A DNA stretch of 64,000 bases. It comes from Comamonadaceae bacterium (GTDB lineage: Bacteria; Pseudomonadota; Gammaproteobacteria; Burkholderiales; Burkholderiaceae_C). Numbering within the stretch: position 1 is the stretch's first letter; every line of letters starts with the position of its first letter. Below, in pieces: positions 54,343 through 62,592 of this stretch. Location of the stretch: contig CANCER010000018.1 in the NCBI GenBank assembly GCA_947375135.1, positions 1 through 64,000 on the forward strand, given 5' to 3'. The translations under genes and the position numbers were made by a program. The notes under the pieces were generated by a model, which saw nothing but the letters and a program-made list of their open reading frames with translations, was not told where the DNA came from and did not search any database.

Positions 54343-54356
54343 TTGCGAAAGAGCAA
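54343..54356. promoter_or_regulatory. Fnr-like site TTGCG-AAAG-AGCAA
   Basis: One base differs from the perfect palindrome (AGCAA for CGCAA). It lies 33 bp before the preferred cheB-cheR start and is nested in TTTGC-N11-GCAAA. The position is close to the start codon, so it could repress rather than activate. This is the least secure of the nine sites. Confidence 0.3.
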
Positions 54357-54437
54357 ACCGATGGGAGCGTTGGCAATTTAAGGGCTGCAACCAGCCTGTC
54401 CGGTGCAAACCATCGCGTCGCGACCACGCGGTGGCGA

Positions 54438-55331
54438 CTACAGCGCAGGCTTATCGCTGAGTTCTTTCAAGTTTGTTGTGAGTCGCTCGCTCATCGGCAT
54501 ATTTAAGTTCATTCCATTGGGCGCAATGGGTGACTCAAACCATTTGGTGTAGAGCCGGGAAAACTCACCTGACTTCATCAGGCGCGATATGGTGCCATCT
54601 ACCAGAGTCTTGAACTCAGGGTCATCCTTGCGAAGCATGCACCCGTAGGGCTCTACTTGAAGCGTGTCGCCAACCACCTCCAGTGACCCCGGATTCCTGG
54701 AGTTGGCCACGAGCCCAAATAGCAGGATGTCATCCATGGCAAACGCTACAGCCTGATCGTCTTCCACCAACCGAAATGAATCGTCGTAATCTTTGCCTAA
54801 AACGATTTGCATTCCCAAGTGGTTTTCAGCGTCATGGCGTCGTAAGACCTTTTCGTTGGTGCTGCCAGCAGTGCTGGCGACGGTCTTCTTCGCAAGGTCA
54901 GAATAATTCCTGATGCCAGAGGATTTTTTAGACAAGAGCCGCGTTCCCGCGAAGAAATGGCTTATGGCGAAGGACACTTCCTTCCCTCGGGCCACGTTAT
55001 TGGTGGTAGAGCCACACTCAAGGTCGTAGGTTCCGTTGACCAACAGTGGGATGCGCGTCTGCGATGTCACTGGGATGTAGGCTACCTCCAGATTCGGCCT
55101 GTGCAACTTGGCACGCACATCGTCCACAATAGCTTCCGTTAAATCCACGGCAAACCCTACCGCCTTCGTGGGGCTTATCAAGTAACTGAAGGGTACCGAT
55201 GATTCGCGGTATGAGACTGTAATCTTGTTGCTTTCGGAGATTTTTTCCAAAGTCTGCGCCTCGATAGCCGGGGTGACGACGGTCAGAATTGCGCTCACCA
55301 GTGCAGTCGCCATGATGTAAGTTTTTTGCAT
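54438..55331 (-). CDS. Amino-acid-type ABC solute-binding protein (GltI-like), orphan
   Basis: 297 residues from the ATG at 55331, with AAGGACG upstream. Signal peptide about 1-25 (ending IEAQ). Family 3 solute-binding fold: KITVSYRESSVPFSYL, GFAVDLTEAIVDDV, VTSQTRIPLLVNGTYDLECG, and MLRKDDPEFKTLVDG near the end; this resembles glutamate/aspartate binding proteins. No permease or ATPase gene lies nearby, so it may feed a transporter encoded elsewhere or present a ligand to the adjacent sensor kinase. Confidence 0.85.
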   Translation of the reverse strand: MQKTYIMATALVSAILTVVTPAIEAQTLEKISESNKITVSYRESSVPFSYLISPTKAVGFAVDLTEAIVDDVRAKLHRPNLEVAYIPVTSQTRIPLLVNGTYDLECGSTTNNVARGKEVSFAISHFFAGTRLLSKKSSGIRNYSDLAKKTVASTAGSTNEKVLRRHDAENHLGMQIVLGKDYDDSFRLVEDDQAVAFAMDDILLFGLVANSRNPGSLEVVGDTLQVEPYGCMLRKDDPEFKTLVDGTISRLMKSGEFSRLYTKWFESPIAPNGMNLNMPMSERLTTNLKELSDKPAL

Positions 55332-55582
55332 TTGCGTCCTTTTTGGCCAGTAATCTGGCCGCAATATAGCCAAGCTTGACTGCAAGCAGCACAGGGCGTT
55401 TGAGAATAGTCAAAGGCTGGAGCCCGGTGTCCAAAGTTACCTGGGGAAGGGGCTACGCAACGGGCAATGGGCTGCGCCGTCGGGAGTTCCTGCACGGTCT
55501 GCTGTTTTTGTGCGCACACCCGAATCAAAGGCGGCGGTGGTTTGGTCGGCGGGACTGCAGCAACACCGGGTATTGGCGTGCG

Positions 55583-58500
55583 TCAGCGCTTTGGTAACCC
55601 GCGTTTCGTAGCCTCACCGATCCAATGCATTAATTTGTCGATGCGCAAAGGCTTGTAGTGGATCGCAATTCCGTGCTGTGCCATTCTGCGAATCAGGTTG
55701 GGATCCGTGTCGCCGGTAATGATGAATGCCGGCAGGGTGTTGCCAAAGACTGCCCGGACCGCCCGCACCACATCAAAACCGGTTTCGCCTGCCAGCAGTC
55801 GGTAGTCCGAGATCACCAGATCCGGCGCCTGTTGGCCCAGGCGGGTCAGAAGTTCATTCCCGTTACCCGCCGCAATCACTTGATAGCCGGCGCGATCCAG
55901 CATCTGCACCAGGGCATCCCTGACCTGCGCGTAGTCTTCGACCAGTCCAATGCGAAGCGGGCGGCTCTCGTGTAAGGGTGGTGCGGATTCGCTCAGCGCA
56001 ACGGCCTGACCCATAGGCAGTTCAATGCTAAACAGGGAGCCCCGTCCTACCTTTGTGCGCAGGCTAAGGGGGAGCGCCAGCAACGCTGCCATCTTTTTAA
56101 CGATGGCCAGGCCCAGGCCGCTGCCTGCACTGCCCGGCCCTTCCGACGCCTTGGAGAATTCCTGGAAAACGTGCTCGGTTTTGTCGGCTGGAATTCCGAT
56201 ACCGGTATCCCAGACCTCCAGAGAGAGTGCACCGGCGCGCCGCCTGCAAGCCACCAACACGCCACCTTGGTGGGTAAAGCGCACTGCGTTGGAAATCAAA
56301 TTGCCGACGATGCGGGACAGCAAGACGGGATCGGTGCGGCCGTTGACGCCGGGGCTCGGCCGCAGCCGCAGTTGCAGCCCCTTGCTGCTCGCCTTGGCCT
56401 CGTGCACCGCGATGAGCGGCCTCAAGAAGTCGTCAATAGCAAAGTCAGACACTGTACCTGCGATGACGCCGGCATCCAGCTTGCTGACATCCAGTAAATC
56501 GGTGAGCAACCCGCTTAGATTGGTACAACAGGCATCAATGTTGGCAACCAAACTGGTGTCTTGCACCCCACTGTCCCTCTTGAGTATGTCGACATAAATA
56601 GTCAGCGCCGCCAGCGGTTGGCGCAAGTCGTGGCTGACCGCCGCCAGAAAGCGTGATTTGGCCTGGTTGGCCGCTTCTGCTTCTGCTTTGGCCGCCAGCA
56701 GGGCCGCTTCGGCCTCCCTGTTTGCCGTAAGGTCCTGATTGGAGCCGGAGACGCGAATGGCAGTTCCATCCTGGTCGCGCTCTATGAAGCTGCGGGAGTC
56801 AACCGGTACATAGTGCCCGTCCTTGTGCCGCAGACTTAACTCCGCCAAATGGGTGCTCCTGTCGCTTGCGAGTGATGCGCTGAATAACTGGCTAGTGCGC
56901 TCCAACGCATCGGGGTGAATCAACTTGCGCCAGAGATCCGGGTCGTTGGCAAGTTCATTGTTTGCGTAGCCGAGCATGGACCACCATCTTGGCGAGAAGT
57001 AAAACTGGTTGGTCTGCAGATTCATGTCCCAGAAACCATCATTGGAGCCACGCTGCATTGCGGCGAAGCGCTGCTCGCTCAACCGTAATTTTTCCTCAGC
57101 TTGTTTTCTTGCGGTGATGTCGCTGTGGCTCACCACAGCCCCCCCGGAATTGGATTCAAGCGGCGTTGCGGCCAGCTTGAACCAACGCTTCTCCATCGGG
57201 CTGTCGCAGGGGTATTCCATCTCAAAGACCGGCAGGGCTCGGTCCAGCACTGCCTGGATGCCGCTCACAGCCTTCGAAGCATATGGATCGCCGGTTGATT
57301 CAATGGCGTTTCGAAGGGCACTTAGATAATTAACGCCAATTTGGGAACCTGTGCCAACATGAAGTGCGGCTGCATCATCGGAGGTCGCGCGGTTTTCCTG
57401 TAAGAAACGCAGCCAGGGCTTGTTCACCACCACTATGATCCCATGGCGATCCAGTACTGCGATGTGGGCAGGCACCGAGTCAATGATTGACCGGCGGAAG
57501 GTATCTCTGTCTGCCAAAGCCGCTTCCCGCGATTTCAAGGTGTGGAAGACACGATTGACTCCGGTGACCAATGCGGCTATCTCGGAGCCCTGCGGCAACG
57601 GTAGCGGCACCAGCGGCGCACTTTCATCCGCCAGCAGAGCGAGCCTATCGACAGTAGCCAGAAGCGGGGACAACTGGCGCCTCATCATCCACCAAGTGGA
57701 GATGCAGGCCAGCGTGCTGAGTACGAGGGTTAACCAGAGCAAACGCTGTTGCATTCCATCAATAGGGGCGAAAGCCTCTGCGGTAGGCAACATCGCGGCG
57801 AGATACCAATGCGCCAAAGGTATGCCTTTGACCGAGACAAGCATTTCGACGCCATGGCCATTTGTATGGACATCAGTGCCTTCATGGCCTTCGATGTAGC
57901 GGCTGACCATAGCGGCGGAGCCTACCGGCTGAAGGGTTCGGGACTTTTCCGTTGCTGCAACGACGAGCTGCGAATCGCGTGACACCAATAAATAGCCGCC
58001 AGACTTTCCGTAGGTGCTGTTCAATACACCGTCGAGAAAGCTGGGCATGCTCAGATCGGTGCTCCCCACCAGCACGCCGAGGACTTTGCCGCTTTGGTCT
58101 CGAATGGGGGTCGCGATGACGAAGACCGGGGCGCGCTCTATCTTGCCCATTTCCGGCTGTCCCACCACCGTCATACCCTCGCGCAAAGCGGTGGAAAACC
58201 ATGCCCTATCGAGGTAATTGGAACCGATGCGCCCGGACGAGCGCGGCAGGTCGACAACTACCGACCCATCCATCCCGACAATGAAGACTCCACCATTAAA
58301 AATGGTATTTAGCAACGGGTGTTCCTGCAGATGAGAATGCAGACCTAATCCGTTAAAAATAATAAGCGGCGCGACTTCGTTGGCTAGCTCTGTGAGCGCT
58401 TGTATGCGCTCATTCAACGCGTTGTCGATTTGGGTGGCCAGCATAAAGACGGTTGCGAATTGCTGCGCACCCGATATTTTTTCCATGTCCTGCCGTAAAG

Positions 58501-58609
58501 TGAAACGGGCGTAGCAGGAAAGTGCCCACATGCTGACAAGAAATATTGTCAAAGTGTACAAAGACATCCGGCCTTTGAGGGATTGACCCCTCAGGCTTTG
58601 CATTCTCAT
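55583..58609 (-). CDS. Hybrid sensor histidine kinase (dCache-PAS-PAS-HisKA-HATPase-REC)
   Basis: 1008 residues; GGAG lies 7 bp before the ATG. Two membrane helices (about 15-35 and 285-305) flank a double-Cache periplasmic sensor domain (SNYLDRAWFSTALREGMTVV, PVFVIATPIRDQSGKVLGVL). Two PAS domains cover about 370-630. The H-box is SHDLRQPLAALTIY (His near 658), with ATPase motifs NLISNAVRFTHQGG, DTGIGIP and GSGLGLAIV, and a C-terminal receiver with VEDYAQV, SDYRLLAGETG (Asp near 932) and IHYKPL. It is a paralogue of the kinase at 26527. The Cache domain could read an amino acid or organic acid, which fits the solute-binding protein gene next door. Confidence 0.9.
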   Translation of the reverse strand: MRMQSLRGQSLKGRMSLYTLTIFLVSMWALSCYARFTLRQDMEKISGAQQFATVFMLATQIDNALNERIQALTELANEVAPLIIFNGLGLHSHLQEHPLLNTIFNGGVFIVGMDGSVVVDLPRSSGRIGSNYLDRAWFSTALREGMTVVGQPEMGKIERAPVFVIATPIRDQSGKVLGVLVGSTDLSMPSFLDGVLNSTYGKSGGYLLVSRDSQLVVAATEKSRTLQPVGSAAMVSRYIEGHEGTDVHTNGHGVEMLVSVKGIPLAHWYLAAMLPTAEAFAPIDGMQQRLLWLTLVLSTLACISTWWMMRRQLSPLLATVDRLALLADESAPLVPLPLPQGSEIAALVTGVNRVFHTLKSREAALADRDTFRRSIIDSVPAHIAVLDRHGIIVVVNKPWLRFLQENRATSDDAAALHVGTGSQIGVNYLSALRNAIESTGDPYASKAVSGIQAVLDRALPVFEMEYPCDSPMEKRWFKLAATPLESNSGGAVVSHSDITARKQAEEKLRLSEQRFAAMQRGSNDGFWDMNLQTNQFYFSPRWWSMLGYANNELANDPDLWRKLIHPDALERTSQLFSASLASDRSTHLAELSLRHKDGHYVPVDSRSFIERDQDGTAIRVSGSNQDLTANREAEAALLAAKAEAEAANQAKSRFLAAVSHDLRQPLAALTIYVDILKRDSGVQDTSLVANIDACCTNLSGLLTDLLDVSKLDAGVIAGTVSDFAIDDFLRPLIAVHEAKASSKGLQLRLRPSPGVNGRTDPVLLSRIVGNLISNAVRFTHQGGVLVACRRRAGALSLEVWDTGIGIPADKTEHVFQEFSKASEGPGSAGSGLGLAIVKKMAALLALPLSLRTKVGRGSLFSIELPMGQAVALSESAPPLHESRPLRIGLVEDYAQVRDALVQMLDRAGYQVIAAGNGNELLTRLGQQAPDLVISDYRLLAGETGFDVVRAVRAVFGNTLPAFIITGDTDPNLIRRMAQHGIAIHYKPLRIDKLMHWIGEATKRGLPKR

Positions 58610-58783
58610 AGGGTTACTCCCTCCTCAGTCGCTTAACTCTGTCGAGATTTATTTAATGGCGGACTATGAAATTTGCGCGCGAATTTCTGTGTTGTGCTGC
58701 AGCTGTGTAAGCACGTGATTGTGCACTGAAAAGTACACCTGCGTGTCTTCGATGAGTCTCTGCGTGAGCCTGTCAGAAATTTT

Positions 58784-59400
58784 GTGCTTGAGGCATCAAT
58801 GGCATTTAAGAAAGCGCTCATTGAGCGCGCCTTGGGCGCTGAACTAACCCACCACCTGTGCTGTGCTGCTGGGACAGATAAGCCCCTTCATGCCAAGAAC
58901 CACCGCAACGGCGCCTCCGGCAAGACTGTCCTGACCGATGACGGTGCGCGCGATCCCGGGCTTTCTGGTCGGGCAGTATGGCACCGAGGTGTCGCCGGAC
59001 TGGAGCCGATGTACCCGGTGGTCTCCGTCGCTGCCTTGCGGGTCAAGATTCGCGAGGACGCCGTGGTGCGCAACAGGGCCATCTACTTGGCGCTGCGCGT
59101 GCTTCCGGATGGCATGCGTGACATTCTGGGCCTGTGGATCGAGAACGCCGAGGGCGCCAAACTCTGGATGAAGGTGTTCCACGACCTCAAGACCCGCGGT
59201 GTGAATGACAGCCTGGACTATGCGCCATGGAAGGACCGCAAGGCCCGAGCGGCAGCCATCAAGCCGGTCTACACAGCACCCAGTGCGGAGGGCGCATTGG
59301 CCGAGTTGGATGCGTTTGAGAATGTCCCATGGGGCAAGAAGTTTCCGACAGTGGCGGCGGCCTGGTGACGGGCCTGGGACAAGGTGATTGCGTTACTTGC
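58784..59400 (+). pseudogene. IS256-family transposase with internal deletions
   Basis: The start (FKKALIERALGAELTHHL, then HRNGASGKTVLTDDGARD) and middle (VSVAALRVKIREDAVVRN, LPDGMRDILGLWIENAEGAK) match IS256-type transposases. Two family segments are missing: about 80 residues between TDDGA and EPMYPVV, and about 40 between LKTRGVND and SLDYAPWKDRKA, which removes a catalytic Asp. After GKKFPTVAAAW a TGA (59367) interrupts the expected AWDKV continuation, and the C-terminal part with the catalytic Glu is gone. It cannot transpose by itself. Confidence 0.82.
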
Positions 59401-59708
59401 CCATTACCGTGGGCTAGTACTCCCGCCTCGCACACAGAAATTCAAACACTCCGCCTGTGACACTTGGGATTTTGAATTTGAGGTAGCCCATGCAAAGCGG
59501 GGGAACAAATGGGGGAACAGAAAGTCGAGGTGTAAGCTGAAACCTAGGACCCATGCGGGTTTCATGGCATCCTGCAATAGACCCCAGCCCACCATACCCC
59601 CTGACAAAGGCCGCTAAGGATCACCACTTAGCGGCCTTTTTCTTTGGAAAACCTTGCCTCGTCCGCACAGCGTCACCTTGACCCGATGGCACTGTGCAGC
59701 CTCCAAAT
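59401..59708. other. Gap after the transposase remnant
   Basis: No gene. It has two copies of GGGGGAACA (about 59500-59520) and a strong terminator at 59604-59642. Confidence 0.5.
59604..59642. terminator. Strong, probably bidirectional Rho-independent terminator
   Basis: A perfect 13-bp stem, AAAGGCCGCTAAG with CTTAGCGGCCTTT, has an 8-base loop and is followed by TTCTTT on the plus strand. It lies 67 bp past the stop of the efflux operon's last gene and would end minus-strand transcription from it and plus-strand transcription from the remnant. Confidence 0.8.
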
Positions 59709-61274
59709 TCAATGCGCGCCGGCAGCAGAGTCAGCGGATGCGCGTCCACCATTCTTTTTGGGCGGGTGGGACAGCCACACCAGAGGGATCAGCAGCAGGA
59801 AAATAAAGGCAGAACCGTAGAACACGTCATTGGCTGCGAGCATGAAGGCCTGCTGGTCAATCATGCGGTTGATTTGCGACAGGGCCTGCTGTGTGTCCAT
59901 GCCCGCTGCATCAAAATTGGCCAATACGGCATTGGTCGCCACACTGCCGCGGTTGATCAGCTCCGCCAACTGCGCGTGGTGCATGGCGGCGCGGTCCTGC
60001 CAGACGCTCACAGCAATCGAGGTGCCGAAGGAGCCGCCCACAATCCGCGCAAAGCTGGACAGGCCCGAAGCCGAGGCAATCTGCGCCGGCGCCACGCCAC
60101 CCAGGATGATGGTGGTCAGCGGGATGAAGAAGCAGGCCAGCGCGATGCCCTGAATGATGGTGGGCACCATCAGCGTGCCGAAGTCGGCCTGGGTGTTGAA
60201 GTTGGACCGCATCCACAGCACCAGCGAGAACACGACAAAGGCGAAGCTGGCCAGCATGCGTGGGTCCAGGCGGTTCATGTTCTTGCCAATCACGGGTGAG
60301 AGGATGATGGCAAACAGGCCCACGGGCGCCATCAGCATGCCGGCCTGGGTAGAGGTGTAGCCCATGAACTGCTGCAGCCACAGCGGCAGCAACACCAGGT
60401 TGCCCATAAACAGGCTGTAGGCCACGGTCATGGACAGGGTGCCGGTCCAGAAGTTGCGGATTTTGAGCAGGCGCAGCTCTACCACCGGGTGGTCGTCGGT
60501 GAGCTCCCAGGCAATCAGAAAGGCAAAGCCGATGGCCGACACAATGGCCAGCGCGGTGACCTCGGGGGAGTGGAACCAGTCCAGCTCCTTGCCTTTGTCG
60601 AGCATGATTTGCAGGGTGCTCACCGCCACCACCAGCAGGGCCAGGCCGGTGCTGTCAATGGGCAGTTTGCGGATTTGGGTTTCGCGCTTGTGGAACAGCG
60701 TCCAGGTCAGGCCGGCTGCGGCGATACCTACGGGGATGTTGATAAAGAAGATCCAGCCCCAGTGCGTGTGGTCCGTAATCCAGCCCCCCAGCACCGGCCC
60801 CATTACCGGGGCTACCAGCGTGGTCATGGCCCAGAGCGCCATGGCCATGCCGGCCAGGGCAGGCGGGTAGCTCGACAGCAGCAGGGTCTGGGCCAGCGGC
60901 ATCATCGGGCCGGCCACAAAGCCCTGCAGCGCGCGCATCCCGATCAGCGTACCCATGTTGGGCGCCAGGCCGCACAGCCAGCTGGAGATCACAAACAGCA
61001 GTACGCTCATCGTGAACAGGCGCACCTGGCCGAAGCGCTGCGACAACCAACCCGTAAGCGGCAGGGCAATGGCATTGGCCACGCCGAAGCTGGTGATGAC
61101 CCAGGTGCCCTGGTTGGGGCTGACGCCCAGGTCACCGGCGATGGCCGGCAGCGAGACGTTGGCAATGCTTGAATCCAGCACGTTCATGAAGGTGGCCGCC
61201 GAGAGCGCAATCGTGCCCCACAAACGGGCCGAACCTTGCAGCGGCGGGTGGGCAATATGGGCGGGTGCAGACAT
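59709..61274 (-). CDS. emrB: DHA2-family multidrug efflux permease (EmrB-like)
   Basis: 521 residues, about 14 membrane helices. Typical DHA2 motifs: NVLDSSIANVSLPAIAGDL, WVITSFGVANAIALPLTGWL, GWIFFINIPVGIAAAG and motif C-type APVMGPVLGGWI. It exports hydrophobic drugs by proton antiport through the adaptor and outer-membrane channel encoded upstream in the same operon. It lies 8 bp after the adaptor gene. Confidence 0.92.
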   Translation of the reverse strand: MSAPAHIAHPPLQGSARLWGTIALSAATFMNVLDSSIANVSLPAIAGDLGVSPNQGTWVITSFGVANAIALPLTGWLSQRFGQVRLFTMSVLLFVISSWLCGLAPNMGTLIGMRALQGFVAGPMMPLAQTLLLSSYPPALAGMAMALWAMTTLVAPVMGPVLGGWITDHTHWGWIFFINIPVGIAAAGLTWTLFHKRETQIRKLPIDSTGLALLVVAVSTLQIMLDKGKELDWFHSPEVTALAIVSAIGFAFLIAWELTDDHPVVELRLLKIRNFWTGTLSMTVAYSLFMGNLVLLPLWLQQFMGYTSTQAGMLMAPVGLFAIILSPVIGKNMNRLDPRMLASFAFVVFSLVLWMRSNFNTQADFGTLMVPTIIQGIALACFFIPLTTIILGGVAPAQIASASGLSSFARIVGGSFGTSIAVSVWQDRAAMHHAQLAELINRGSVATNAVLANFDAAGMDTQQALSQINRMIDQQAFMLAANDVFYGSAFIFLLLIPLVWLSHPPKKNGGRASADSAAGAH

Positions 61275-61282
61275 GGGTTGGC

Positions 61283-62530
61283 TTACTTGCTGCCCTTGCC
61301 GGGTTTGCTGGAATGGCCCGCGTTGGCGGCAATGATTTTTTGCACCGCGTCGCTAGCGCCCTTGTCCATGGCGGCATAGACCGCGGTCTGCACGGCCGAT
61401 GTGGGGTGGGGCGCTTCAGACAGCGACTTGCCGCTCTGGTCGCTGATGTCCACGGTGGCTTCCATCGACAGGCCTACACGCAGCGGGTTGCTGACGAGTT
61501 GTTGCGCGTCCAGGGCAATGCGCACCGGCACGCGCTGCACCACCTTGATCCAGTTGCCGGTGGCGTTTTGCGCCGGCAGCAGCGCAAAGGCCGCGCCGGT
61601 GCCCGCACCCAGTCCGGCCACGGTGCCCTTGTATTCCATCTTTTTACCGTACACGTCGGCCGTCATCAGCACGGGCTGGCCGATGCGGATATTGCGCAGT
61701 TGCACTTCCTTGAAGTTGGCATCCACCCACAGTTGGTTGAGCGGGATCAGGGACATCAACGGCGCGCCTGCAGCCACGCGCTGGCCGAGCTGCACCGTGC
61801 GTTTGGCCACGTAGCCATCCACCGGGGCGGGCAGGGCGGCGCGGTGCACCGCCAGATAGGCTTCGCGTACTTTGGCGGCAGCGGCCAACACGGTGGGGTA
61901 GGAGGCGATCTGCGTGCCCTCGGTCAGGGTCTGGTTGCTGTTGAGTTGTTCACGCGCTGCGGTGACGCCGGCCTGGGCGGCAGACAGGGCGTTTTGTGCC
62001 GCGGCTACCTGCGATTGGGTGTGGCCCAGTTCTTCTTTGGACACGGCGCCGTTGCCTACCAGGGACTGGCGACGGTTGAGGTCATCGGTGGCGCGGGCCA
62101 GATCGGTCTTGGCGCGGGCAATGTCAGCCTCGCGCACAGCGATCTGCGCGTTCAGGGTGGTGTTGTTGGCATACAGAGTGCGCACCTGGCGCACGGCCTG
62201 GGCCAGATTGGCCTCGGCCTGGTCCATGGCGACCTTCGCGTCTGCGGGGTCGAGTTGCACCAGGGGCTGGCCGGCTTTCACGAAGTCGGTGTCGTCGGCA
62301 AAGATGGCCGTGACGGTGCCGCCTACCTGGGGCGTGATCTGCACCACATTGCCTTGCACGTAGGCGTTGTCGGTAGCCTCTTCGTGGCGGCCCAGGTACC
62401 ACTCGTAGCCGCCATAGGCCAGGCCGAGCAGGACGACCAGGGACACGCCCTTGAGTGCCTTGGCACGTTTGCTGTTTGCCCCAGTGGGCTGCGGAGCGAC
62501 GGGGGTGGAGGGTGTGGTGGATGCGTTCAT
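61283..62530 (-). CDS. emrA: EmrA-type membrane-fusion protein
   Basis: 415 residues from the ATG at 62530. An N-terminal helix (about 28-45), TDNAYVQGNVVQITPQVGGT (beginning of the biotinyl-lipoyl domain), long coiled coil (about 105-215), and a second lipoyl half APVDGYVAKRTVQLGQRVAAG. It bridges EmrB and the outer-membrane protein. The longer frame to 62695 enters the intergenic repeat region and is not supported. The C-terminal 40 residues are Lys/Gly-rich. Confidence 0.9.
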   Translation of the reverse strand: MNASTTPSTPVAPQPTGANSKRAKALKGVSLVVLLGLAYGGYEWYLGRHEEATDNAYVQGNVVQITPQVGGTVTAIFADDTDFVKAGQPLVQLDPADAKVAMDQAEANLAQAVRQVRTLYANNTTLNAQIAVREADIARAKTDLARATDDLNRRQSLVGNGAVSKEELGHTQSQVAAAQNALSAAQAGVTAAREQLNSNQTLTEGTQIASYPTVLAAAAKVREAYLAVHRAALPAPVDGYVAKRTVQLGQRVAAGAPLMSLIPLNQLWVDANFKEVQLRNIRIGQPVLMTADVYGKKMEYKGTVAGLGAGTGAAFALLPAQNATGNWIKVVQRVPVRIALDAQQLVSNPLRVGLSMEATVDISDQSGKSLSEAPHPTSAVQTAVYAAMDKGASDAVQKIIAANAGHSSKPGKGSK

Positions 62531-62592
62531 GGGGTCGATGCTTTTAGGTATTTGTCGGGTTGGGCGAAGGCAGATGCTGTGAGCGTGCGAAG

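Noticed and set aside
58669..58686. AAATTTGCGCGCGAATTT upstream of the hybrid kinase
   Set aside because: A near-palindrome, but its arms and spacing differ from the operator; it may be chance in a GC-alternating stretch.
59500..59521. Twin GGGGGAACA as a possible integrase attachment region
   Set aside because: No integrase or tRNA gene is visible nearby, so there is no basis for calling an att site.
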